This document shows positions 32,556 to 43,545 of a stretch of DNA of 64,000 bases, in pieces. The translations under genes and the position numbers were made by a program. Source of the DNA: Polyangiaceae bacterium (GTDB taxonomy: Bacteria > Myxococcota_A > Polyangia > Polyangiales > Polyangiaceae); NCBI GenBank assembly GCA_041389725.1, contig JAWKRG010000005.1, forward strand, positions 1 through 64,000. Reading direction: 5' to 3'. A model generated the notes under the pieces. That model did not search any database and was not told the DNA's origin. It saw nothing but the letters and a program-made list of their open reading frames with translations. How positions within the stretch are numbered: position 1 is the first letter of the stretch; each line of letters opens with the position of its first letter.

Positions 32556-32937
32556 TGGCCCAGGGTAACCGTATTCGTCGTTGCTTCGAGCACCTGGATC
32601 TGGACGCCTCTGTGCTGCCAAATGGTTACTTGCTATTCGGCTATGCAAAGTATCGCCTCAGGACACCCCCCCTCAGGGCGTACGCCCGCCGAGCGCTTCA
32701 GGCCCCCCCTCAGGGCGTACGCCCGCCGAGCGCCCTCGAGACTCCGCGCCCTTCACGCCAGGCCCCTCGACGTCACGCACCGTTCCAGGCACCACGCCCC
32801 TCGCGCTCGCGCCGCTGCCGCGAACTGGTTAAACCAGTCGCGTAAGGGTTTTCGCGCTGTTTCCTACGCACCTCAGCGCTAACCCCGCGAATTCACGAGG
32901 GGCCGCCGCTGGCACGAGACTCGCTCTTCGAGGGGGC
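32556..32937. other. Divergent intergenic region with repeats, no gene seen
   Basis: A 382-bp gap between divergently transcribed genes. It holds two exact 31-bp direct repeats, each with a perfect 12-bp palindrome (listed next), and a separate 15-base inverted repeat at 32824-32838. No convincing coding frame was seen; open frames here lack starts, signals and codon bias. Confidence 0.6.
32666..32733. repeat. Two 31-bp direct repeats containing GGGCGTACGCCC
   Basis: The copies are 32666-32696 and 32703-32733, identical, 37 bp apart. Each starts with seven C and contains the perfect palindrome GGGCGTACGCCC. They could be operator sites or a tandem duplication. Confidence 0.85.
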
Positions 32938-33351
32938 ATGGTGAATCCGAAGTTCCTCGCGGGTCTGTGGGTGCTGTTGCGCAGCAGCGCAGTCGGGCTG
33001 CTCGCGACGGTGACGGATCTGGTTGTCCTCGTGTTGCTCGTCAGCGGTGCGGGCATCGACGTGCGCATCGCGAGCGTGCCGGCTCTCACGCTGGGGATTG
33101 CGGTGCAGTTCGTTGGCAACAAGCTCTTCGCCTTCGAAGACAGGTCGCAGGAATGGGCACGCCAAGGTGCGCAGTTCCTGCTCGTGGAGGCACTCGGGTT
33201 CAGCGCGAACCTCGTTCTGTTCGACTTGATCGTCTCGCGCACGCACCTGCCCTACTTGCCGGTGCGGCTCCTGACGACGTCTCTGGTGTACTTCGGCATT
33301 TGCCTGCCGCTCTGGTCCCGCATCTTCAAGCCCACCGTGGAGGAAGCATGA
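32938..33351 (+). CDS. GtrA family membrane protein
   Basis: A 137-residue protein with four predicted transmembrane helices, typical of GtrA: AVGLLATVTDLVVLVLLV, a segment with GIAVQFVGNKLFAFED, FLLVEALGFSANLVLFDLI and TTSLVYFGICLPLW. GtrA-type proteins help move or present polyprenyl-linked sugars such as glucose or arabinose. Its stop overlaps the next start (ATGA), so it is coupled to the GT21-like gene. An upstream GTG start was not seen. Confidence 0.85.
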   Translation: MVNPKFLAGLWVLLRSSAVGLLATVTDLVVLVLLVSGAGIDVRIASVPALTLGIAVQFVGNKLFAFEDRSQEWARQGAQFLLVEALGFSANLVLFDLIVSRTHLPYLPVRLLTTSLVYFGICLPLWSRIFKPTVEEA

Positions 33352-34505
33352 ACGCCCTGGCATTCGTGTTGATTGGTTTGTGTACGAGCTGGATCGTCCT
33401 GGGAGTGGTGGCTGTGTTGCGCGTGACCGCCGGCACCCGGCGCGCACGCGGAAGGCCTTCGCTGCCACCGCCGAATGCTCCCGGAGTCAGCGTGCTCAAA
33501 CCCTTGTGCGGAGCGGACCCCGGCCTGCGCGACAACCTGGAGACCTTCTTCACGCAGGACTACGGCAACTACGAAGTGATCTTCGGTGTAGAGCGCGAGG
33601 ACGACCCCGCCGTGGTCGTCGCTCGCGAAGTCATGGCGAAGCATGCGAGCGTGCCGGCCACGCTCGTCATTCACCGCGGCTCGGACTGCGTGAACCCGAA
33701 GGTCAGCAACTTGCTCGGCATGCTGCCCTTCGCCAAGCACGATCTGCTGCTGATCAGCGACAGCAACGTGCGCGCTCCCGCGGGCTACGTGGGTGAGATG
33801 GTGGCAACGATGGTCGAGCGTCCCGACACCGGACTGGTGACGAGCCTCTTCGCCGGCACCGGCGAAAACGGCCTGGGCTCCGCTCTCGAGAACGCACAGC
33901 TCAACGGCTTTTGCGCCGCCGGGGCCGCGCTGCCCACGCTGCTCGGGGACGCCCTGGTCGTGGGCAAGTCGATGATGATGTCTCGCGGCACTTTCGACAA
34001 ACTGGGTGGTTTTGATCGCGTGAAGAACGTGCTGGCCGAAGACTTCGTGATCGGCAAGATGTTCCAGCACGCCAAGCTGCGCGTGCGCATCGCACCGACA
34101 GTGCTCGAAAACGTGACCCGCGGCACCAGCGTGCGAGCGTTTCTGCGTCGACAGCTGCGCTGGGGCATGCTGCGAGCGCGTTTGCGCCCCGCTGCCCAGT
34201 TGGCCGAGGCGGTGACGAGCCCGCTCGCGATGCTGCCCTTCGCCTGGATGCTCATGGGCCCGGCGGCGCTGACCTGGCTGTTGGTGCTCTGGGTGCTGCG
34301 CGACGTGGGCGGCTGGATTGCGCTGCGCGGCTTCCGTCGTGCGTGGGTGCCACTCGCGCTCGCACCGCTGCGCGAGCTGTCGATGCTCGTGGTGTGGCTG
34401 CGCGCGCCGCTCAAGCGACACGTGCTCTGGCGCGGACATCGCGTGCGGCTCAGCGCCGGCACGTTGGTCTACGCCCCCGTGGACGCCAGCGCAAAAGGCG
34501 CGTAG
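33348..34505 (+). CDS. GT21 ceramide glucosyltransferase-like glycosyltransferase
   Basis: A 385-residue membrane-anchored glycosyltransferase with ATG at 33348 overlapping the GtrA stop by four bases. An N-terminal helix precedes the GT2/GT21 core: VSVLKPLCGADP, then DSNVRAP (metal-binding Asp), LAEDFVIG (catalytic Asp) and RRQLRWG, the QxxRW-like motif. These are the D1-D2-D3-(Q/R)xxRW motifs of ceramide glucosyltransferases. C-terminal hydrophobic segments follow. Myxobacteria contain sphingolipids, so glycosylation of a ceramide-type lipid is plausible, as is a hopanoid-type substrate (HpnI-like). Confidence 0.82.
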   Translation: MNALAFVLIGLCTSWIVLGVVAVLRVTAGTRRARGRPSLPPPNAPGVSVLKPLCGADPGLRDNLETFFTQDYGNYEVIFGVEREDDPAVVVAREVMAKHASVPATLVIHRGSDCVNPKVSNLLGMLPFAKHDLLLISDSNVRAPAGYVGEMVATMVERPDTGLVTSLFAGTGENGLGSALENAQLNGFCAAGAALPTLLGDALVVGKSMMMSRGTFDKLGGFDRVKNVLAEDFVIGKMFQHAKLRVRIAPTVLENVTRGTSVRAFLRRQLRWGMLRARLRPAAQLAEAVTSPLAMLPFAWMLMGPAALTWLLVLWVLRDVGGWIALRGFRRAWVPLALAPLRELSMLVVWLRAPLKRHVLWRGHRVRLSAGTLVYAPVDASAKGA

Positions 34506-34514
34506 CGTTCTCGC

Positions 34515-35054
34515 ATGCAGCTCAAGACTCGAACCATCCTGCGCCTGCGAGATGCCCTGCTGCAGAGCGGACGCCGTCCCAGCGTAGTGCTCTCGCCCGC
34601 CTACGAAACGCTGACGCGTGAAGGCTTGCTCAGCACTGAAGAAATGGCTGCGCTCAACCGCGTGGATCCCCTGGGCGAGACCATGTACCTGATGATGAGC
34701 GCCGAGGGCACCATCGACGAAACCGAGCGCGACGCGGTGCGCGGCGCCATCCGTGGCCTTTCCGACAACATCCTGCGCACGGGCACGATCAACGTGATGA
34801 TCGAGAACTACGCCAAGCGCGCCCAGGACGAAGGGCGTGACGAGCGGCTGCGGCAGATTGCCGAGGAGATCTCCGAGGAGCCCAGCGAAGCGGAAGGTGC
34901 CTTCGCCCTGGCCGCGGCCGTGGCGCTGGCCGACGACGAGATCGCTGACGAAGAGAACGCGTTGATCAACCAGCTGGCCGAGTGGTTCGGGATCCCCTCC
35001 GAGCGTGCGGACGAGATCTTGGATCAGCTGGAAGAAGATCCCGACGACAGCTGA
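34515..35054 (+). CDS. TerB-like tellurite-resistance family protein
   Basis: A 179-residue helical, acidic protein. The two acidic helices with the phrase MMSAEGTIDETERDAV and VALADDEIADEENALI resemble the metal-binding repeats of TerB-like domains. The role is uncertain; TerB proteins appear in stress and metal-response contexts. It follows the GT21-like gene by nine bases on the same strand and overlaps the 3' end of the convergent 35024 gene by 31 bp. Confidence 0.7.
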   Translation: MQLKTRTILRLRDALLQSGRRPSVVLSPAYETLTREGLLSTEEMAALNRVDPLGETMYLMMSAEGTIDETERDAVRGAIRGLSDNILRTGTINVMIENYAKRAQDEGRDERLRQIAEEISEEPSEAEGAFALAAAVALADDEIADEENALINQLAEWFGIPSERADEILDQLEEDPDDS

Positions 35055-37501
35055 GCACGCTCACCCGCGACGAGCAACACGACCAGCAGCAGGGCGGCGA
35101 ACAGGAGCGCGAAGGGAACCTCTCCCAGCACGCGCAATCCCGTCCAGTAGCTGCCCCCGGCGACGAACAACATGGCCAAGAGCGCCGCAGCGCGCAGCAA
35201 GAACGCGGCGAACAGGCCGGACGTGATGCTCCGCATCTGGTCGCGAGTCAGCGCACCGAGCCCCGCCAAGAGCAGCAGCGCGGCACACAGCACGTACTTG
35301 TAGCCGAGGAAGACTCCCACGAGGGACGCGGGCACGTTGACGTCGCCGAACCCACCCGCGCCGAGGTCCATACCGCCGAAGTCTTGGGTCCCTTGCAGGG
35401 CGAGGCGCTGCACGAGCATCAGACAGAACAAGAACGACACGAGCACGATCTGACGCAAGGGCGACGCCTTCGTGTCCTCTTTCTGCTCCAGGGTTGCACC
35501 CACCACGCCCGCGGCGAGCAGGGTGGCGATGACCCAGGGCACTTCCCACAGTCGCGCCAAGAGCACGTAGCTGCAGAGCCCAAGGTTCAGCGCCCAGCTC
35601 TTGCGCCCTGCGCGCAACGCAAACAGCGCAAGCACGACGAAGCCGATCACGAGTCCCCGCGCCATCCAGGCGAAGAGCACTTCGCGCAGCGCGAAACACG
35701 AGAGCGTCATGGCAAGGCCGATCCCCGCATCTCGCGGTGACAGACGCTCGCCCAGGGCTCGACTGGAGCGCAGCGCGTACCACACGCCCGCCGCCACGCT
35801 CGCGCCCAGGGCCATCAGCCCACGGTCGCCTCCGTACCAGGACGGCATCATGCCCGACGCGCGCGTGCCCACGCGCAAGAGCACCACGAACGCGAAGAGC
35901 AGCAAGGCGACGCTGAGCAGGCCGCGTCGCCCCGTCAGCAGACTCGCGCTGGCGCTACTCAGATCCGGCGAGCGCACCAGCAACGCGCCGAGCACGAGCA
36001 CCGCGACCCAGGCCAAGGGCTGCACGTTCGAGGGATAGCCGACCACCAAGAGGCCCGGGAGGTACGCGGCGACCCACAACGGTCGTCGTTCCGCCAGGGA
36101 TGCGACGGTGCGTGGCCGAAGCACCAGGGTCAGTGCCGGCGCGATGGTGGCGACGAACAGGACCATGCGCACTCGCCCCGACCAAAGCCCGGGCAGTCGC
36201 TCTACGTCGAGGACCAACCAGGTTGCGATGGCGACCCACGCGAGCGCGAACGGAACTCGCGCTAGCACGCTGCGCCCGAACACCAACACCACGATCACGA
36301 CGAAGATGGAGAAGACGATCGCACCCGTCAGCCACGCCTTGGGCGATGCAATGCCCGTCGCGTCCGAGAGGGCCGCGTTGACCTCGCGCACGGTGGTCTT
36401 CGCCGCAGACAGACGCTCGCTCGCTGCGCGCTCGCTGGCGCAGCCGGTCAACGCGCGATTGGGGCCAACCAGGTCCGATGCGCCGAGACTGAGCGCCCCG
36501 TAGCGAGTGACGCGCTGTGCTTCGACGCACGCGACCTCGGCGCGCGCCGTGTCGGGTAGATCGAGCCATTCCGTGAGCGGCAGGCCTTGACCATGCGCGG
36601 GTGGCGCGACGCCCAGTAGCAACGCCAAGGTCGGCGCCAGATCCACCTGCGGCACGGGCGCATCCGGGGCCGCACCTCGCACGATGCCGGGACCATAGGC
36701 GAAGGCTGGGCAGCGACGCTGCACCGGCGTATCGGATCCGTGGGTGCCGCTGTCGACCGCGCCGTGATCGCTGGTCACTACCACGGTCCAGTCCTTCGGT
36801 AGCTCGTCCAACAGCTTGAACAGCTTTCGATCGAAGCCGCGCACGTGCTCGATGTAGCGCTGGGACAACACGCCGAAGGCGTGACCCTGATGGTCCGGCG
36901 TCACGTAGTGGGAAACCAGAACGTTCGGATCGTTGCGCAGCAGATCCCGCGTGTCGCGAAAGGTCTGGTCATTGAAGTCGACGTCGATGCTCGCGCCCTT
37001 GGGGTCATCGCGATGATCCACCAAGTGCGCGCCGTACATCTGCGGCCAGGCCGGGTCGCCTACGGACGCGAGGCTGAGCCCTGCCACTTTGGCGTTCTCG
37101 AGCCAGCTGTTGTGGGGAGGCGGGCTCGGATCCAGGTTGCGCAAGATCTGTTCGAAGCGTCCAGGCCGGCCCGTGCCGTAGCTCAGGATGGCGCTCGTGG
37201 TCATCGTGACTTGACCTGCCCACACCTCGGCATGGGCTTCCTGCCGCATGGCCTGAGCGAAGCGCGGCATCTTCGCCGCACTGGTCGCCACGTCGTAGCG
37301 AAGGCCGTCCACCACCACGAAGAGCAAGTGTCGGGTCAAGGGTTGGGTCGTCGGTTTGACCGGGGCGAAGTCCCGAGGTGCTGGGTCCGGCAAGATCACG
37401 AACATCAGCGCGAGCACCAAGCCCGCGACGGTGCAGAGCAAGAGCACCAGAGCCGCCCCGAGACGGGCGCGCATCGATCCGGGGCTGCGTGCGACGGGCA
37501 T
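35024..37501 (-). CDS. GPI ethanolamine-phosphate-transferase-like membrane protein (alkaline phosphatase superfamily)
   Basis: An 825-residue protein. An N-terminal helix is followed by an extracytoplasmic alkaline-phosphatase-fold domain: LLFVVVDGLRYD (metal-binding Asp), the Thr-rich TMTTSAILSYGTG, HYVTPDHQGHAFG, and TSDHGAVDSGTHGSD. The DHGxxDxGxHG phrase is a hallmark of eukaryotic GPI ethanolamine-phosphate transferases (PIG-N/O/G). The C-terminal half has about ten to twelve predicted helices, also like the PIG proteins. It may add or remove phosphoethanolamine on an envelope glycolipid. ATG 37501 was used; a second Met at codon 10 is possible. It ends inside the convergent TerB gene. 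Confidence 0.75.
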   Translation of the reverse strand: MPVARSPGSMRARLGAALVLLLCTVAGLVLALMFVILPDPAPRDFAPVKPTTQPLTRHLLFVVVDGLRYDVATSAAKMPRFAQAMRQEAHAEVWAGQVTMTTSAILSYGTGRPGRFEQILRNLDPSPPPHNSWLENAKVAGLSLASVGDPAWPQMYGAHLVDHRDDPKGASIDVDFNDQTFRDTRDLLRNDPNVLVSHYVTPDHQGHAFGVLSQRYIEHVRGFDRKLFKLLDELPKDWTVVVTSDHGAVDSGTHGSDTPVQRRCPAFAYGPGIVRGAAPDAPVPQVDLAPTLALLLGVAPPAHGQGLPLTEWLDLPDTARAEVACVEAQRVTRYGALSLGASDLVGPNRALTGCASERAASERLSAAKTTVREVNAALSDATGIASPKAWLTGAIVFSIFVVIVVLVFGRSVLARVPFALAWVAIATWLVLDVERLPGLWSGRVRMVLFVATIAPALTLVLRPRTVASLAERRPLWVAAYLPGLLVVGYPSNVQPLAWVAVLVLGALLVRSPDLSSASASLLTGRRGLLSVALLLFAFVVLLRVGTRASGMMPSWYGGDRGLMALGASVAAGVWYALRSSRALGERLSPRDAGIGLAMTLSCFALREVLFAWMARGLVIGFVVLALFALRAGRKSWALNLGLCSYVLLARLWEVPWVIATLLAAGVVGATLEQKEDTKASPLRQIVLVSFLFCLMLVQRLALQGTQDFGGMDLGAGGFGDVNVPASLVGVFLGYKYVLCAALLLLAGLGALTRDQMRSITSGLFAAFLLRAAALLAMLFVAGGSYWTGLRVLGEVPFALLFAALLLVVLLVAGERAQLSSGSSSS

Positions 37502-37513
37502 GCGCCGGGCACT

Positions 37514-38227
37514 CTAGAGCACGAGGACCCAGATGTCGTACAGGGTGTGGGTCCACACCGCGGGGGCGAATCCGCGAAAGTGGTAGATGAGCGTGAAGAT
37601 CAGGCCGCAGACGGCGCGGAACACGAAGCTCTTTGCTTCGAAGGGATCACCGAAGGCACCGACGTAGTGCCAGCCGCTGAACACGCCAGCGCTGACCACG
37701 GCCCACACCGCGGTCACCACCAAGCGCTTCATGGGAATCAGAGGCGGCATGAGCAGCAGCACGACGCGCAACCCCAGACCGAAGAGCACGACCCGGAACG
37801 CGATCTCTTCGTAAAAGCCCGCGCCGAGGGACATCACTAGGCCCGTCCAGGCGTCCATGCCCTTGCCGGCGGCGAGGAACATGCGTCCCACCACGTAGGC
37901 CGCCGCGAAACGCATCGCGACGGCGTAAGCGACACCCTCCAGGGCAATGAAGGCGAAGCGCTCCCAACGCAGCGCTTGGCCGCGCCCGATCACGAGCAAC
38001 ACCGCGACGAAGATGGCGCCGATGGCGACGGTGAGGCCGCCGTAGGCCAGAATGTTGTTGTCGCTCAGCGCAATGAGCTCGCTGGTGACCATGTCCGCGG
38101 CGTTGCGCACGGGCAGAAACACCACGCCCAGGTGATAAGCCAAGAAGATGGGAAGCGTGAGGGCCAGATCCGTCAGCGGACCGCTGGCGGGTAGTTTGCC
38201 TTCCTCTTTCTTCTCGGGCTTCGCCAT
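37514..38227 (-). CDS. CPBP family intramembrane metalloprotease
   Basis: A 237-residue multi-helix protein. The ATG at 38227 shares its A with the stop of the UbiA gene, so the two are coupled. The family motifs are present: EEIAFR (EExxxR), SGWHYVG (FxxxH-like, His) and WTHTLYDI (HxxxD). CPBP proteases cut within membranes and include Rce1-type prenyl-protein endopeptidases and bacteriocin-immunity proteins; substrate here unknown. Downstream on the same strand is the GPI-transferase-like gene. Confidence 0.85.
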   Translation of the reverse strand: MAKPEKKEEGKLPASGPLTDLALTLPIFLAYHLGVVFLPVRNAADMVTSELIALSDNNILAYGGLTVAIGAIFVAVLLVIGRGQALRWERFAFIALEGVAYAVAMRFAAAYVVGRMFLAAGKGMDAWTGLVMSLGAGFYEEIAFRVVLFGLGLRVVLLLMPPLIPMKRLVVTAVWAVVSAGVFSGWHYVGAFGDPFEAKSFVFRAVCGLIFTLIYHFRGFAPAVWTHTLYDIWVLVL

Positions 38228-39303
38228 CAACTCGGGCGCAAGTGGTAGACGACCCACATCACCAACACGACCCAGAGCAGCACGATGCCGACGAAGGGAC
38301 CGTCGCGCAGCATCTCTTGGGTCGGACTCTCACTCTTGGGTCGTGCGCGAACCAGATGCAAGAAGCGCCACACACCCAGCACCACGAAGAGCGTGCTGGG
38401 CCACAGCCACTCGGTCTTGAAGAAAGCCTTGGTGGTGGGATCCAAGGTGTACGCCAGATAGGTGACGACCGTGGCGAGCGCGGTGATGCCCAGCGCCACG
38501 TCGAGTCCGGACTTGGTGTAGCGCTCCAAGGCAGCGCGCTGCTTTCCTGCCTTTTCCGCGGCGCCCGCCAACTCGTGACGTCGCTTGCCGAAGCCGAGGA
38601 ACAGCGCCAAGAGCGCCGTGCACACCAGCAGATACGCCGACACGTTGATGCGCGTCGCGAGGCCGCCTCCGACCACTCGCAACACGAAGCCAGCAGCGAT
38701 GCAGGTCACGTCCAGGTAAGCGACCTGCTTGAGCTTGAGCGAATAGGCGACGTTGAGAATGAAGTAGGAGGCGGCAACGGCCAGGTAGCCCAGGGATCCA
38801 ATGGCGGCTCCGGTCAGCGAGCCGGCCACCAGCACGATCAACATGCCCCAGGCAAAGCCGGTGGGAACGCGACCGGCCGCAATGGGCCGATGCCGCTTGA
38901 CGGGATGAGCCCGGTCGGCCTCGACGTCCATGATGTCGTTCAAAGTGTAAACCGCTCCGGCGAGGAGACAGAAAACCAAGAACGCACCTGCGGCGCGCGT
39001 GAGCAGCAGCGGATCGAAGATCTCCTTCGCGAACACCACGGGCGCGAGCACGAAAACGTTCTTCACCCACTGGTGAGGACGCACCGTCTTGATCACGCCG
39101 CCAATGCGCCAGAAGATCGAACCGCTCATCCGCGGCGGGATGCCCTCCTCGGCGCTGACCCTGGGATGCGCACCGCTCTTGCGCGCGACCTTCGACGCCT
39201 TGCGCGCCGCTTTCGGCACTTCGCGCTCGTCGCGCTCGGGCGGCGCGTCGCGCTCGTCGCTCTCGGGCGGGGGCGCGGTATCGTCGGCAGACGGTTCGGA
39301 CAT
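38227..39303 (-). CDS. UbiA-family prenyltransferase (decaprenyl-phosphate phosphoribosyltransferase-like)
   Basis: A 358-residue protein with a charged, disordered N-terminus of about 60 residues and eight or nine helices. The Asp-rich motif NDIMDVEADRAHPVKRHRPI and the later YSLKLKQVAYLDV match the UbiA superfamily, in a form seen in decaprenyl-phosphate phosphoribosyltransferase (DPPR synthase). That enzyme starts decaprenyl-phosphoryl-arabinose synthesis in mycobacteria. With GtrA nearby, a polyprenyl-linked pentose pathway is a reasonable inference. It is divergent from ligA. Confidence 0.78.
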   Translation of the reverse strand: MSEPSADDTAPPPESDERDAPPERDEREVPKAARKASKVARKSGAHPRVSAEEGIPPRMSGSIFWRIGGVIKTVRPHQWVKNVFVLAPVVFAKEIFDPLLLTRAAGAFLVFCLLAGAVYTLNDIMDVEADRAHPVKRHRPIAAGRVPTGFAWGMLIVLVAGSLTGAAIGSLGYLAVAASYFILNVAYSLKLKQVAYLDVTCIAAGFVLRVVGGGLATRINVSAYLLVCTALLALFLGFGKRRHELAGAAEKAGKQRAALERYTKSGLDVALGITALATVVTYLAYTLDPTTKAFFKTEWLWPSTLFVVLGVWRFLHLVRARPKSESPTQEMLRDGPFVGIVLLWVVLVMWVVYHLRPS

Positions 39304-39319
39304 CGGCGGGGCACCTTAG

Positions 39320-41566
<2,247 letters not shown>

Positions 41567-41670
41567 TTGCGTCTGCGCACGAGTGATTCTCCGGGATTGC
41601 GCGTGGATTGCGCCCGCGCACGAGCCGCTCTCGGCGTTGACCTCCGCGCGGCGAGGACTATCGTTGCGCC

Positions 41671-42669
41671 ATGAAGATCCGCTTCGAACCCGCGTTGCTA
41701 CTGCTCGCGCTCTTGGCGTGCAAGAAGTCCGACTCGTCCACTCCCGCAGGCAGCGCCAGCGCGGAATCTCCAAAACCTGAAACGACGGCGCAGGCCGCCG
41801 CGGAAAAGACCGCCGTAGGCGGCGTCTGGCGTGGCAGCTTCAAGAGCAACACCGCCTACGCGGGCACCGTGCTCGGACTGGTGACCGAGGGCGGCGATGC
41901 GCGCCTCGTGACCTACGGCGGCGTGCAGCTGGTGGGTTCCCTCAAGGCCGACGGTGACAAGCTCAGCGGATCGCTCACGCCTCTCGTCAACCACAAGGCA
42001 CAGCCTGCCGTCACTCTGGATGGAACTGCGACCCGCGAGAAGACACTATCCGGCACCTTCAAGGATGGCAGCGACAGCGGCTCGTTCCAGTTCGACTATC
42101 AGCGCGAGTACGATCGGCCAGCGACGCTGGCAGAGATCGCGGATAGCTGGGCAAACGTCACCTTCGCCATGAAGGTCAACGACAAGGGTCTGTTCGAAGG
42201 CAAAGACGCCGCTGGCTGCAAGTACACGGGCGCGTTCCTACAGGACAGCCCGCGCTACAACGCCTTCAAGCTGAGCTTCACTGTCTCCGACTGCAAGCAC
42301 GCGGGTGAGTACAAGGGCCTCGCCACGCTCACGGATCAAGGCGGTGCAAAGAGCCGACTCGCCTACGGTGTGAGCGGCGATGGCTACTCCCACGCTGGCG
42401 TGCTCTTCCGTGGCGAGGAGCTGGGCAGCGAGGTAGCCCGTCGCGCGATCGCCCTCGAGATCCCCGCCGAAGCGAAGGAAGCCTTGGCTCACGCCAACGA
42501 AGCAGTGAAACACGCCAACGAGGCCAAAGGCCACGCCGATGAAGCCACGGCCGCCGCCAACAAGGCAGCCGCCGCCAAGTCGCCGGCCGAAGCCCTCAAA
42601 GCCGCAGGCGCCGCACAGCAAGCCGCCGGACAAGCCGCCAAGGCCGCAGGAAAGACCGGCGGCTGGTAA
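41671..42669 (+). CDS. Lipoprotein with Ala-rich coiled-coil-like C-terminus
   Basis: A 332-residue protein with a lipoprotein signal (LLLLALLACKKSD). A Ser/Ala linker is followed by a beta-rich domain with paired strands (GVWRGSFKSNTAYAGTVLG, GTFKDGSDSGSFQFDY). The last 80 residues are Ala-rich with repeats of AHANEAVKHANEAKGHADEA, a likely helix or coiled coil, ending in an AAG-type tail. No family recognised; possibly an envelope-spanning or surface scaffold. Confidence 0.6.
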   Translation: MKIRFEPALLLLALLACKKSDSSTPAGSASAESPKPETTAQAAAEKTAVGGVWRGSFKSNTAYAGTVLGLVTEGGDARLVTYGGVQLVGSLKADGDKLSGSLTPLVNHKAQPAVTLDGTATREKTLSGTFKDGSDSGSFQFDYQREYDRPATLAEIADSWANVTFAMKVNDKGLFEGKDAAGCKYTGAFLQDSPRYNAFKLSFTVSDCKHAGEYKGLATLTDQGGAKSRLAYGVSGDGYSHAGVLFRGEELGSEVARRAIALEIPAEAKEALAHANEAVKHANEAKGHADEATAAANKAAAAKSPAEALKAAGAAQQAAGQAAKAAGKTGGW

Positions 42670-42720
42670 CTATCGCGCGGGGGGATCGGACACGCGCGCC
42701 GGACCTGATACCTTCGGCGC

Positions 42721-43482
42721 ATGGCGCGCTTCGGTCGCATTCGCAGCATGACGGGTGACTCCTTCGTCGCTCTGGATGACGCCGTCGCACACAAACTCGA
42801 CGCCGCACCCTGGCAGGGCGGTGAGCCCGCGAGCGGTCCGCTGGTGCGCGGCGCCGAGCTCGCACCTTGCTGCCCGAAGACGGTGCTGTGCGTGGCGCGC
42901 AACTACCGCGCACACGCCGCGGAGCTGGGCAACGATGTGCCGGCGGCGCCGATGTTCTTCATGAAGCCCGCGTCGTCGATCCTCGATCCCGGTGGAACCG
43001 TGCTGCTGCCGCCCGAGAGCGAGCGGGTGGAGTACGAGGGCGAGCTCGCCGTGGTCCTGGGCAAACGCGCTCGCCGCGTGTCTGCGCGAGACGCGATGTC
43101 GTACGTGTTCGGCTACACCCTCGCCTGCGACGTCACCGCGCGGGATCTCCAGCGCAGCGACGGCCAATGGACTCGCGCCAAGGGCTTCGACACCTTCTGT
43201 CCCCTCGGCCCCACCATCGATACGGAGTTCGCATTCGGCGAGGCTGTGCTCGAGCTGTGGGTCAACGACGAGCAGCGCCAACGCGCGCCCGTTTCCGACA
43301 TGGTGTTCGACATTCCAACGCTGATCGCCGAAGCCAGCCGCTTCACCACCCTTCACCCGGGGGACATCTTGCTCACCGGCACCCCCGAAGGCGTCGGCCC
43401 GCTCTCCGCCGGCGATCGCGTCGTCGTCAAGTGCAGCGGCCTAGCCGACCTGACCTTCTCCGTGGCGAAGGAAGACGCCTGA
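42721..43482 (+). CDS. Fumarylacetoacetate hydrolase (FAH) family protein
   Basis: A 253-residue protein. The FAH-family core is visible: LCVARNYRAHAAELG, FMKPASS, VEYEGELAVVLG (metal-binding Glu pair), GYTLACDVTARDLQ, RAKGFDTFCPLGP and ILTGTPEGVGPL. FAH-family enzymes hydrolyse or decarboxylate C-C bonds of beta-diketone-like acids in aromatic or sugar-acid catabolism. The exact substrate cannot be told from sequence. It is followed by a terminator-like hairpin. Confidence 0.9.
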   Translation: MARFGRIRSMTGDSFVALDDAVAHKLDAAPWQGGEPASGPLVRGAELAPCCPKTVLCVARNYRAHAAELGNDVPAAPMFFMKPASSILDPGGTVLLPPESERVEYEGELAVVLGKRARRVSARDAMSYVFGYTLACDVTARDLQRSDGQWTRAKGFDTFCPLGPTIDTEFAFGEAVLELWVNDEQRQRAPVSDMVFDIPTLIAEASRFTTLHPGDILLTGTPEGVGPLSAGDRVVVKCSGLADLTFSVAKEDA

Positions 43483-43506
43483 TTCCCTGGCTCGCTACCG
43501 ATCCAT

Positions 43507-43534
43507 GCAGGGGCTCCCCGAGGAGAGCCCCTGC
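43507..43534. terminator. 10-bp perfect hairpin between convergent genes
   Basis: GCAGGGGCTC pairs perfectly with GAGCCCCTGC around an eight-base loop. It sits between the FAH-family gene (+) and the FadL-like gene (-). No clear U-run follows on either strand, so it may terminate both ways or be only a structural element. Confidence 0.7.
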
Positions 43535-43545
43535 GCTTCGCGCCC

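Noticed and set aside
33252..34439. Minus-strand frame opposite the GT21-like gene
   Set aside because: Antisense shadow; the plus strand has the glycosyltransferase motifs.
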